Of a DNA stretch of 64,000 nt, positions 1 through 11,830 are shown in pieces. The notes under the pieces were generated by a model that saw only the letters and a program-made list of their open reading frames with translations, made no database searches and was not told the DNA's origin. The stretch's first letter is position 1. Each line of letters opens with the position of its first letter. The position numbers were made by a program, and so were the translations under genes. This DNA is from Brachionus manjavacas (lineage: Eukaryota; Rotifera; Eurotatoria; Ploima; Brachionidae), in assembly GCA_019054805.1 (NCBI GenBank), contig JAHQIY010000006.1, positions 5,518,001-5,582,000 on the forward strand, written 5' to 3'.

Positions 1-463
1 AACACAATGTAGATTTTCACGCCAAAAATGAAATTCAGCATTTTTCTAAATTAGATTTGGATATTTTAAAATTTTAAGCAAAAATTAGCTAAAGATAGCA
101 GATTGGAAAAATCTAAAAAAAAATCAGCATTTTATTCGTTTTTTTCGAAATAAAAAAGCGGCTGAACTTATTATTAGATTTTTTTTTTGAATTAAGCAAA
201 AAAAAGCTAAGTTTATAGAGTAGATTAAATTTCACAATTAAAATTAAAAAATAAAATAAAATTAATAATTATGACCTTAGGAAAATGAAAGTTGAACAGA
301 TTCGATACTTACATTAAGTCAGTGGCACTACGACACTACAAAATTAAAACAAATGTAAATATGTAAAAGCTACTCCACTGTTCAACTGCCTTAAAATAGA
401 TAGTATTGAGCAAGTATATAAAACATAAAATTATTATGCAACTACAAACAAATTGTGTTACTA

Positions 464-1273
464 CAGTAAAGTACGGTTATAACGAAGTCGCTGGGGGAAT
501 CAAAAAACGGTTCGTTATAACCGAACTTCGTTACATCCGAAAAAGACAAAAACATTTTTTTTTTTAAGTTTTTATTTAATTAAAACGAATTAAAAAAGAA
601 ATAATAATGATAAATGAATTATATATTATTTTTTAAAATAATCGGAGATGGTTTTTTGTTTAACCATTAGACCCAAGATTTCATTCTCAATTGAACCCAA
701 GCTATCAATTGATGACTCAAAATTATGTTTTGATTTTGAAAGATGCTTCCTTATTTGAATAATCATTTTTAAAGCAGACTTCGGTCTGAGTTTTTTTTTT
801 TGCTATCGATAAGCTTTATGTATTTTACTTTTTCATGCAACGTAAAAACCTTACGTTTAGTTGGTTTTGTTTTTTCTAACATTTTTTTAACATAATATTT
901 TTCCTGTTTTTTTTATATTTTATAAAGGTTAATGTGTGATTTTTCAGAATATTAATTGATCATTAAGTAGGGATTAGTTTTAAGATTTCGGTATTCAAGA
1001 AAATTCATACTTATTTGCTGATTTCTATTATTAAAAATTAAGAAACCAATATTTCTCAAATGTATTTTTTAATATTTTCGTTATAAGCGAATAAAATTTT
1101 TTTGAAAATTATCAAAAAATACTTCGTTATAACCGAATTTTCGCTATAAGCGTACTTCGTTATAACCGTAAGAAAATGTATTAAAAGTATTATTGTTCTG
1201 AACAACAGTGTTTTATTTTTCTTTATAAACGAATTTTCGTTATATCCGTGTTCGTTATAACCGTACTTTACTG
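464..1273. mobile_element. Non-autonomous pogo/Tigger-like DNA transposon
   Basis: The two ends are perfect inverted copies of about 23 bp beginning CAGTAAAGTACGGTTATAAC, and each end is flanked by TA (462-463 and 1274-1275), the target duplication expected of the Tc1/mariner-pogo superfamily. Subterminal copies of a TCGTTATAACCGAA-like motif occur near both ends (about 508-545 on the left; 1078-1160 and 1225-1262 on the right). The interior holds two pieces of a pogo-type transposase on the minus strand. At 810 bp it is far shorter than an autonomous element, so it is probably an internal-deletion derivative moved in trans. The family call rests on TIR style, TA target and transposase motifs. 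Confidence 0.85.
626..882 (-). pseudogene. Internally deleted pogo/Tigger-type transposase (N-terminus plus C-terminal tail)
   Basis: The minus-strand frame 882-769 encodes a 37-residue piece containing KRKVFTLHEKVKYIKLID, which resembles the CENP-B/pogo N-terminal helix-turn-helix. It ends at a stop. A second frame overlapping at 778-626 encodes SALKMIIQIRKHLSKSKHNF and closes with KQKTISDYFKK then stop. A KQ-TI-DYF ending is characteristic of Tigger-like transposases. The DDE catalytic core is entirely missing and the two parts are in different frames. The product is therefore dead as a transposase; the element would need an active relative elsewhere in the genome. Confidence 0.75.
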
Positions 1274-1275
1274 TA

Positions 1276-2658
1276 ATTCGATTTTTACTAAACTTAAATC
1301 CTTGTATGAAAAAGAAGTTTTATTGAAGGACAATAGTAGCTTTTTTAAACAATTTGAAGATTTAAAAAAAGTAGTTGTAGAAAGTTGTAGCCGGAAAGAT
1401 TCAATTAAAAAGGTCCAAGGCATAGTAAGGCGTGAAAACCAAAGATTGATTGATTCAATTAACAATTGAAAATTTTCAAGAAAACTTATAAGTTTTATCA
1501 AACTTATTAAAATTAAATATTAAATATTAAATTAATTATTAATTTTTTTTTACATTTAATGTCTATGAGGCGTTCTTTTGGATAAATTAATTAAATAATG
1601 ACAAAATTCCAAAATGTTTTTGAATTGCACGTTACCCGTGAAATTATTGTTTAAAGGTTTTTTAATAGGTTATTCGAGTATTTAGTCGATGAAAATAAAA
1701 AAATTCAGTTTTAAAAAGTCTATTAATAAAGAGGCCTTCCAAAAAATTTTATAAAAATTTATAAATTTCTTGAATAAAATTATTTGATCATGTGTTTTTA
1801 TAAAAATTTGGACCATCAATAGCTGACCAAAATTAATCCCTTTATAAGATAAAAGAAAAAACATGTTAATAATTCCTAAAAAATAAATTTCTATTTATTT
1901 TTCTCAAATTTTGAAATTATATCGGATGAAGTTTATGAAATTTTTAGATTTTAATTTTAAAGACAAAAATATTTTTTGCTCTACTTAAAATCAACTACTT
2001 AGATTAAAAATCTAATTAGCTTTTTTTAGCTTTCCAACGAACAAAATAAAATAATCCATTTTTTATTCAAGCTTTGAAATTTTTAAAATTAAATATATTT
2101 TTATTTATTTGTTTCATTTGAGCTAATAATAATCAAAATTTTTCAATCAATTTAAAAAATGGCGTTTTTAGATTAAATATTTATTTCAAATCTGTCACTC
2201 AATTTTTTTGCCAGATACTTAGTTAAAATTTTTTTTTTTTAAATTGTTTATTAAAAATTATTTTACAAGAGATAAAGTTAAAAAAAATTGAAAAATTGCC
2301 ATAATTTGAGACATAAATCGAATTTAAAGCGTTACGAAAATACTTCTTCTTTTTACAAGCTGGTTTTCGCCTCATTTTCTAACCAAAATTAAGATTTATC
2401 TTATACTGAACTAAAAATAAGGATTAATTGCAGGTTATTTGTGTCATCTTGATGCATTAATCCATCCAGTTTCATTAAATTTCTATTAGGGCTTAAGTTT
2501 GATAGATTGATTAATGTAGCTAAATAACTCCATTTCCTTTTCCTAAAATTCGACTTTTTTCTAAACATGAGATGAGTGGGCTTAGATAAGAATATGCTCG
2601 GCTAAAATACTGGTAACGCATTTTGATAAAGAAAATACACATAAACTAGAATGGTGAG
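1276..2658. other. AT-rich intergenic spacer
   Basis: This lies between the transposon and the 3' end of the synaptotagmin-like gene. Short open frames here have no recognisable domain, splice context or composition shift. It presumably includes the 3' UTR of the minus-strand gene just right of it. Nothing else was seen. Confidence 0.5.
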
Positions 2659-5600
2659 TTATGGATGCTCGCCTAATGCTTGAGCCTGCTTGTAACTAAT
2701 CGAAATTGGTTTAGGCTTGAAATTAAATAAATTAATTGATTTTGAATTTTTTCGATTATTAATGCTAAAATTTTGATTTGAGTTATGATCACTATCGACA
2801 TTTGAGTTCAACGCAGTCAACGAATGCCACCAAGCTATAGATTTTTTGCTATCTAGCATATCTTTCCATTGGGCATATTCATTTCCTCTAGATGATGACG
2901 ATATTGAAAATGAGCCGAGTAATTCACGATTAGTCAAAGAATCATGATATATCAAAAACTGTATTGTTATGTCATTAAGCTGCTCTTTTTTCAAATTAGT
3001 AAAAACAATTTCTTCATTATAAACAGGACACATGGTTCCTTTTTGAGAAGAAGTCTTCTTTTTTTTGAGCTTTTTACCATCCTTTGTCAGAATGCTCACC
3101 TTAACGAACGGATCTATAAAAAAGAATAACATTTTAATTAGAATTTATTTCAAATATTTCAAAAACACTTGCCTGGAAGGAATTTTTTATCAGGACCTAG
3201 GCCTTGCAAATTTCTAGCTTTAATTACAACAATGGTCAAACGCTCGGCAGCCGGCAGATAGGCAAGCGAAAACATTATATCGCCGATGTAATTTTCCTTT
3301 AAAAATTTTAAAAATTATAACTAAAAATTAGAAAAAAATTAAAATTTGAAAATTTGATTGAAATTATTTTTTTCTCAAATTTTGTTCATACTTCGCTTGG
3401 TCTGACAAACGGCTTTATTTCCTTGAGGAATATTTTTTTGCTCTCAATATTTTGGTAGTTGAGCTTAAGGCCGAACATGCCCAAGCAGTCCTCTCTGGTC
3501 ACTTTGTCCACCTCGTGCATTGATATTTCTAGATAACGCGAATCCAATTTACTCGAGTCCAAAGAATCGAATTCGAATTGTTCTTCAAAAACAGGATTCG
3601 AATTGCGCTTGATAAGTTTGGTCTGGAACGATGACTTGTCCGGCATTAATGTACATTTACAGTACAGATCCGAGTTCTGGTTGTTGTCTTTGAATTGAAG
3701 ATCAAAAACTCTCAACAAATCAACAATTAATTTTTGTGAATCACTCAGATACTGGATACCGAACTCGAAAGTACCAATTGAGTCTATGGTTTGCTCTTCT
3801 TTTTCATTGGAATTCTGCTCTTGATTTAGCTTTAGATAGAGAGTTTTTTGCAATTCTGTAGGATCAATGGGATCGAACATGGAGGCTCTACGGCGGCCGG
3901 ATACAATTGCCGCAGGATTCCGTGATGCAGCCCCGCTGCTTGTGCTACTTTCGCGTCGACTATTATTTTGATTCATTGAATCGGCTTTTGATTCAAAATC
4001 TTAATTTAAAATTGTTTAAATTTACAGGGAAATAATTTCCAAAAAAAAATTAAAAAAGCAATCGTTTGTGTTGATTAAAAAATGCTTATTTTTGAGACCG
4101 ATTTTCTTTTGGTATTTCATTATGACATAAAAGACGGGAAATAAATTTTTTCATTTATTATGGTTAAATTTAATCCTAATCAGATTTGATAAAAAAATAA
4201 AATAAAATTCATATTTTTATTTGCTATTTCATGATATATCAAGGATTAAATTAGTCAGTCTAATGGGAATAGAAATTATTCCTAGAAAAGCAAAAGCGTT
4301 TGATAATTCAAAAATTGATTGTACTGTGTACCTAGAATTAAAAAAAAATTTAAATTTAAATACAATAAATATTTTTATTAGACTAGTCGAAAAGCTTCTT
4401 AACCCAAATATTTATTTAGGAAAATAATCATGTTTGACAATAAAATAAGACGTAATTCATTAAAGAGTCAAAAAGTTTTAAGCAAAAATGATTCTTCATA
4501 GTTAGCATTGTAGCCAATTTTAAAATTTATATGTTTATATTTGATAAAAATAACTATTAAATTGAACCATGACAATCTATTATGATTTATTTCTCATTTA
4601 TTTTAAAATTATTTTTGGAAACAATTTATTTTCAGTATGATGTCTCTAGGCTCAAATATGATTAAAGCTGAATTAGTTTTTTTCAAATCAACTATATGAG
4701 AAAATGATTGATTTAAATAAAAGATATGATAAGAACTAAATTGGTTTTATCTTTTTTTTCCTCAAACAAATCTTGGTATAAGTATAAGTGAAGGGACGTT
4801 TTTGGAAAATTTCGATGCTTAATGCTTCAAATTCACATTTCTTCATTGAACCGAGAAAAAAAATTGCTTAATAAATTTGATTTAGACTAATTTAATTATC
4901 TAATTAATAAATCTTATGCCATAAAATACGAATAATTCGGTCCTAAATACCGTCATTTACTTTAAGTAATTTAGGAATAAAAGCCATTGCAGTGTTTTTT
5001 TTCAACTGATGGCTTTTAGATCTACTGTTTAAAATGTTGTTTTCATTAGGATAATTAATTAATATATTGAATTTTTTAAAATGTCTTTTTGGTAAATAAT
5101 CAAAATATTTCACTAAATCACATTGCAAATTTATTTTCGAAAAATTTCTCAATTACTTGCTAAAAATAGCTTGATTATTTCTAAAAAATGTCTTAGATGA
5201 ATCTTTAAATTAACGAATTTAAAAATTCGAATTTACAGTCAACACATTTTTTGTTGGAATATGTGATGATTTGAAATTTTTTATTAAGCCGACAAAAAAT
5301 GACTAGAAAATATTGCGATAAAAATAGAGATAATTTCTATTATCTTATTATTTTTAGGAGCAAAATTTGACAAATTAATTGCATAAGATCGAGAAAAATT
5401 TAATTTTGATGAGAAAATTAAAAGCTAGCTAACGAGCTTTTAATTTCTAATTCAATTGATTCAAAAAAAAAAGGAATTTAAGGAAAAACGGAAAAGGTAG
5501 CCAAATTATAGCTATTACAATTTGAAAGAATACTAAATTAGCTGTCTAAATCTGATAATTTGCTATAATTATTCAATTTATGAGAATAATATACTAACGG

Positions 5601-8600
5601 TGCTCAGTAAGGCAGAATCTAAAGTAAAAAAAGAAAATTTTGTTTTAATTCTAATCTTGAAAATAAAAATTAAATTTGTGCAAACTGGAATTAAAAAATT
5701 TAATTTTGTGATTAGAAATGAATTGCAAATGGCTTATTTAAATAGTTCTGATTTTTAAGAGTTAAATCTAAATAAAGGAAAAAAACAAATTATTAAAAAA
5801 TGACTAATCATATACAGCTTAAATCCCTTAAATCCATTTTATTATTAAGGAAGTTTTCAAATAATTCTTTCTCTAGCAGTCTGTAAAATTTTCTTTGATT
5901 TTAATGCAAATAATTAATTTTCAATCGAAAATAAAGAATACCAACTTTTTATTAAATTTTTAAAGTACTTGGAAAATTTAATAAATATACTCGAACCAGG
6001 ATTTTATAAGCTTCCTTAATGCAAAGCTAAATGAAAAATAAATATTGAGACCTGGGCCTTAAAAGACTGCTTTAATCTTGAGAAATTGATTTTTAAGAAA
6101 ATTATTTCTCTAATGCTTAATTTGTTTCGGTTTTTGATTTGAAAAGATAACACAACCAGAACTCTACGAAAAAAATATATTTTTAAAACTAATAAAATGA
6201 CAAAATTTCCTATTAAAGCCAAAATTATTTTTAGCTTATACTTTTTAATTCTTCAATTATTGAATGAAAAATTAATGATTATCAAAAAAATTAATCAAAT
6301 TCCTTTTATCTAATCTATTAAAAATTATTAATCGAAAATTATTTTTTTTCCAAAAAAAATCATTAAAAACTCTAATTTGATGGAAGGCGCAGTAAAGACA
6401 ATTGATTTTAAGAAAGGTTTTAATCGCAAGATGTGTAAAGATGAGCAGCACTCAAAAAAATCTTTAACTAAATTTTATTTTTATATTTTATATTTAATAT
6501 TCAATATTCAATATTTAATATTTTATATTTTTTATTTTTTCAAATTCGGTTATGCTTGGCCACACTCATAGAGAATCGATTCACAAAAAATGCATAAAAT
6601 TTTTAACATTTGTTCACAATTAAATTTAAAAAAATATTCATCACCTTGAATAAAATTTAGAATATTTTTTTAAAATATCGGTCAATTCTAATTTATAAAA
6701 TAATATGAAATTAGATTATTAAAAAAATAAATATTTTTTTTCAGATTTTTGTTTGAAATGTTTTTGATTTAAAAAACCAAATTTTGAACTCGGAAACCAC
6801 TTATTTCATGAGCATTTGAATTAGAAATTAACAAATACCACAATAAACGATAAAATTAAAACATCGAAACTAATAACTTCCGAAAATGTTGGCGGAAAGT
6901 TGCAACCATGAAAATTTTTAAACCGAAAAAAATTATCCGTTATGGATTATTTTTTAAGAATTTTAAAATAAATTGTCAATCAATTCGATTAGCTGACATT
7001 CAAATTTATAATAATAGAATACTTTTTAATCTAGCTTAATACAATTTTTCCATATTTTAATTATTTAAAATCAAATAGAAAAAGATTGCTCAAACTTGAT
7101 CCTTCAATTATTAAATTGTTTTTCTTTGCTAGAAATTGATTATAAATTTCTGATTAAGAAACACCAAAAAAATGTTAAACTAATTTTTGATGATGAAACA
7201 TAGCTTTAAGTTCTAGTCACTAACATAGAGATTTTTTTTCTTAAAGATAAAATTTTTTACTATTGCTTAATTATTAAATTTTTCGTTATTTATTTCCTCG
7301 ATTGAGGACTGTTAAATTTTTCTATTTATTTGATCTTTAATTATTAAAGTTGAAAAATACAGAATCATAATAATTGAGAACTATATGCGCATGAAAATCA
7401 CGAGATTATCCTTGTACCCTTTCCTAAACGGAAATTTCTGATTGCTCTTTTATATCATAATTATACTTAAATGTAATGCTAAAAATATTTAGATATAAAC
7501 TAAACAACCTTGTTGAATTTTAGAGTTTTAGTGGAATTCAGTTTTAGTTCTTTAAATCTCTAGAAAAAAAACAATTTTCAATCCTGGAATAATTAAACTA
7601 AATGGTTTTCAATATTCAAAAAAAATCTCAAATGGAAAATATTTCAATCAAAAATTTACGTCCAGTACTACTGTTATTTGTAAATATTCAATCTGTCAAC
7701 ACTAGGACTTTTTATTTATTTTCATTATTTTAACAAAATTCTGTTAAAATCAATTGAAGAAATTGTCTGATGTATAAGCTAATTTTCTTATTCAAAGGTA
7801 CTTTTCATGATAACTCCATTTATTTTACTTGCATTCATAATTCGCTAATTCCTTTTAGCTTTTTTCCTTTATAAAAAACCAAAACGCAGATTATTTTAAT
7901 TGAAATCATTTTTTTTTAAACTTAAGAAAAACTTTTTCAAGCTTCGGAATAAAATTTTCGAATTTTTTTCACCATCTCTTAGATTATCTAATTATTGTAT
8001 GAGATCTTTAGGCTATTCGAATAAATTAAACTAAAAAAATGATGTAAAAATTGATCTGAAATTTCTGTGACAATATAATTTGAAGTTTCATGAAAATATT
8101 GAAGAAGTGCTTAACTTTGACGAATGAACATTTTTTCATTAATTTTACAGAAAAAATCACCTAAATACTGAATTTTCATAACTTTTAAAAGGAGATTTAG
8201 AATTGATCAATTAAAAAAAAATTAAATTAAGTAGAATAGTATCATCCATTTATAAAATTTAAATGAGTTATAAAATGGTTTTGAAAGGATGAAAGCTAAC
8301 TTTACAACGCTTTTAAAACTAAATTGGATAGATGGCTTTACATGTATTATTTAGAAAAACCCGTGAGTAAAAGTTTTGGATGTTGTTGTTTACATTCAAA
8401 AAGAAAACATTTACTATTATAGCTCATAGCTGAGCTTTCAAACCATAAGATAACCCTGCCTTGTTTTTAACTCTTTCAATAGCTCTCTATTATCTAAAAA
8501 TAAAAAACTGCAGCTGATTGTAACATTATTTTTTCTGATTTTTTTCAAAAATATTGAAAAATAAAATTTAGGCTAAAATTTACAAACATAAAATGATCAT

Positions 8601-10999
8601 CACTTTACAAAAATTACTGTTAAAACGCTGAAGAAAACTTTAATTTATTGAAACTTTAGATAGCGCCTTGTAAAAATTTTGGTAAATTCAATTTTTATTA
8701 TTAAACATTAATTTTATAATTTGTCTTTCTTTAATTATTGCATTTAATTAAATTTGGTGATTTTTCTGAAATTTTGTCGAATTGATTATATCAAACCCAT
8801 AAATTTTCTAATTAATTTATTATAAAATGAATGAGAGCTACGTGTTATTTTTTTTCAAAATTTTAAATAGTTAATTTTAAAAAATTTTAAAATTAATATT
8901 GTCTTCAATTTTCCATTTCAAACTAGCCAAACAATATTTTAGTAATTCTAATTTTGGTCTGAAAAATATAATAATTAACAAGCCGATCTAAAAAATGGTT
9001 ACAAAAAAATTTGAAAATTAATAAAAATAACTCTTATTTTATATAAAATAAAATAAAAAGACCTTCAATAATTTATTTTAATCTAACTATTATTTGTTTT
9101 TATTTTAAATAGAAATTAGTCATTTAGGCAATAAATCGTATTTAATATTAGTATGATGAAATTTGAAAATTTAAACAACAAAAAATATTTAGTATGACGA
9201 AATTTAAGAGTCACAATATAATCAAAATTATTAAAGCTTGAATATTATTGATTCCATAAACGACAGACTGCGATTTCAATTAGATTTTTCATAAATTAAA
9301 ATTCCATAACCGCATGCCTTATGTCGCTTATAATACTGTGTAGAGCTAGGGAACTAATTTTAGTTTCTGAAGGCGACTTTTCGATAAAAATAGGAGTTTT
9401 TCTCGTTCTATCGAAATGAGTCACAATTTGGCGAAATCTATGAATTTTTAGAATTATTTTGTTTAAAAAACAGCGAAGCCAGATCTCTAATGAAATCTAC
9501 CTGATGTCACTAGAATGCCAAAAAAGCTAAAATTCTAAAATATAATTGATTCCTTAACTCAATAAGAAATGAATAAAAGCACCCAAGAGACTTATATCAA
9601 AAAATCTATGTCATTCATAATGCTGTATGAAAATTTCCAACAGGATTAAATTCAACTTTTATCTAAATCTAATTGATTACTTAATAAAATGACAAGAGCA
9701 AAAAAAACTAATTTGCGTCATTTGCAAGGATTAAAAAAAAATTATTTTACCAAAATCATTAGTTTGATTTTCTTCAATTTCATCTAGACCATTTGCCTCC
9801 GATTTTAGTTCATACAATTTTTCATTGAACCCGCTCACTAGGTCTGTATTTGGAAGACTAGCACGTTGTTTTTCAAGCCGCACATGTCTCTCAATTTCAG
9901 GCGGAACCCAAAACTTATCGCTTATATTCAAAGGTGTCATTATGGAGAAGCGTCGGTCGCCAACAGTCGAAGAAATTTTCGAGCTACTGGTACCGACTGA
10001 GCAAATGGAAGATTTTTTTGAAGAAAGTAAACTTGAAGCAATGCTTGGCTGCTGTTCCAAAGCGACTAGTTTTAAATTTGAGTCCTTCAGTGAGCTCGGA
10101 TAGTTAATGCTAAATTTCCTATTGCTTAAATCAGAAATACTAGTGTTGTTTGTGTGAACTGAAGAGGCATCTGAGAGTCTTTTTCTCCTATAATAGCCGA
10201 CCACTGCCGGCTCATTGTAGGTAGATGAAATAGATGAACTTTTTCTAGAGTTAGAATAGCTGGAAATGGAATTTTTCTTAGAATAGTCAATGGAACTTTT
10301 GGCACTAGAGTAGCCTGATGTTTTAACACGAGAGCTAGTGTGCGATAGAGAATCGTCTGAAGAAAACTCATGTGAATTCTCAGTGTCTTTAAACTTGACA
10401 CTATGTGTCGACGAAGAGACCAGGTTTGTTCCTTTTAAGCTGCTATTTTTTCTCAAAGATCGCCTTGTCATACTTTTAGTCATCTTTTTTTTTGCTTTGA
10501 AATTTGCTAAATTTTCATTTTCGGTGACCAAACTTGAGCCAGTAAGAGTAATGCAGGATTGTCTTCTGGCGCGATCTAAAGAGCCATTTATTTCCGCTTC
10601 GGATTCTATTTGGAAGGTTTTTTTTAGTTTATTTATCAAATGATAAATAATGCCGTCAGTAGGTACATCGGACAAGTTTGGTGACTGGCTGTTCAAGTCA
10701 TTGCTTGGAGGCTTTTTCTCAATTAGTTCGTTTGGCTCCATTTGAGCTAATTGCTGATTTTCTCGCTTTAATTCCGAAATTTTCATTTCATGCTGCAATT
10801 GTAAGCACATAACGCACTCTGGGTTTTTACATATTTCTTCCTTTTCCTTAGCATGCTTGGAACAGTATTTCAAATTTGCTCTTTTCTTCATCAAGACACT
10901 AATAAAATATACTAAAATAGTCAGTAATATAGCGAAGCAAACGATTATAATCATTATATAAGCCATTTTTTCGAGAAAATTTTCACCCATTTTCCGCAT
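2659..10999 (-). CDS. Synaptotagmin-like protein: N-terminal TM plus tandem C2 domains
   Basis: Four exons are inferred: 10999-9751, 3984-3392, 3296-3173 and 3113-2659, in compatible phases, giving 806 residues. Residues about 12-37 form one membrane span, followed by a Cys-rich stretch (possible palmitoylation) and a very long Ser-rich basic linker. C2A (about 487-614) and C2B (from about 615) follow. C2B begins GDIMFSLAYLPAAERLTIVV, has a KKKK polybasic strand and ends with the WHXL motif (WWHSL), all synaptotagmin hallmarks. Several calcium-binding acidic positions are replaced: C2B loop 1 lacks the first Asp and loop 3 reads YHDSLTNRE. C2B is therefore probably calcium-independent, as in synaptotagmin-12-like members. 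The linker is much longer than the roughly 420-residue vertebrate Syt12. The likely role is vesicle trafficking or exocytosis. The C2 exons are certain; the join to the distant first exon across 5.8 kb is inferred from phase and architecture. Confidence 0.75.
3114..3172 (-). other. GC-AG intron in the C2B domain
   Basis: The donor on the minus strand is CCAG|GCAAGT and the acceptor is TTTATAG|ATCC. Only this choice keeps phase 1 and restores the conserved C2 motif DPFVKV. The nearby GT (GTGTTT) would introduce an immediate stop. The intron is 59 bp. Confidence 0.75.
3985..9750 (-). other. Long first intron of the synaptotagmin-like gene (inferred)
   Basis: This 5.8 kb of AT-rich sequence lies between donor TTTTG|GTAAAA and acceptor TCAAAAG|CC. 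No coding stretch with recognisable homology was seen in either strand. It contains only short spurious frames and small hairpins, such as 11-bp arms at 5416-5426 and 5435-5445. Extra small exons inside it cannot be excluded. Confidence 0.5.
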
Positions 11000-11618
11000 A
11001 AATATCAGTACTTTCGGTAATTATATCCAGGCAAATTTTAGCTTTTTAAGTGTATGCAAGAATGTTTATCATCTAAAATGTTAAAAGAATTAAAAAAATT
11101 TCGTGCAAATAATTAAAGTTGGCGCACTTTCCCGGAAAAAAAATTGGTTTCCTTTTTTTGAACAGAACTTAAATAGTTTCCCATACAGGTGATATCAATA
11201 ATCAATGAAAAATTAGAAAATCGCAATTTGTTTAATTTTTATTTTATTAAATAATTTACATGAAATGAAATTGTAAAAATTCATGGATGTTTTTTTAACC
11301 AGGTAGGAAGAAGAATAGAAATTATTTTCACAAATTTTTTAATAATTTGAGTCCAACTATCCTAAAATATATTTTGTATACATTTTTTTCATGATACATT
11401 ATGATACAGAAACAATTGAGAGAGAGAGCGAATCTGAAGACATATTTAATAATAATAATAATAATAATAGAAAATGTTTTTTTTAAATTTCGTTTGGCAT
11501 TTTATTTTAAAATTTAAATAAAATAATATTTTAATTTCAATCAATATTAATAATTATAAAATTCAAGATTAAACAGAGCTCTGTAAAAGATAAATAAAAG
11601 TGATATTCACATAATATA
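11000..11618. other. Upstream region of the synaptotagmin-like gene
   Basis: AT-rich sequence 5' of the minus-strand start codon. It holds an (AAT)n microsatellite at 11448-11469 and a short AG-rich tract near 11418-11429. No promoter motif was confidently identified. Confidence 0.4.
11448..11469. repeat. (AAT)n microsatellite
   Basis: About seven uninterrupted AAT units. Confidence 0.85.
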
Positions 11619-11830
11619 CCGTATTCCCTTCAAACTCATAAATAAAATGAATTTTTTTACTATGCGTTTGGTGCAGCACCATCAGCATTAAAAAATAATA
11701 TATTTGAAAAATTAATTTTTTGTTATTTCGATTTATTTATTTTTATTTTAAACTCAATTCTTGATGACGCATCAAGGTTCAAAAGCGTGTCTTAATTTGT
11801 GGTGCAGCATAATCGAACGAGGGAATACGT
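11619..11830. mobile_element. Short inverted-repeat element, possible MITE
   Basis: The ends read CCGTATTCCCT and, inverted, ACGTATTCCCT. Each is flanked by TA (11617-11618 and 11831-11832), consistent with a Tc1/mariner-type target site. Inside each end is a related GGTGCAGCA motif (near 11670 and 11803). There is no coding capacity. The terminal repeats are short and imperfect, so this is a tentative MITE call. Confidence 0.5.

Noticed and set aside
9825-10643. Plus-strand open frames over the synaptotagmin first exon
   Set aside because: They are antisense shadows of the long minus-strand coding exon, with no motifs of their own.
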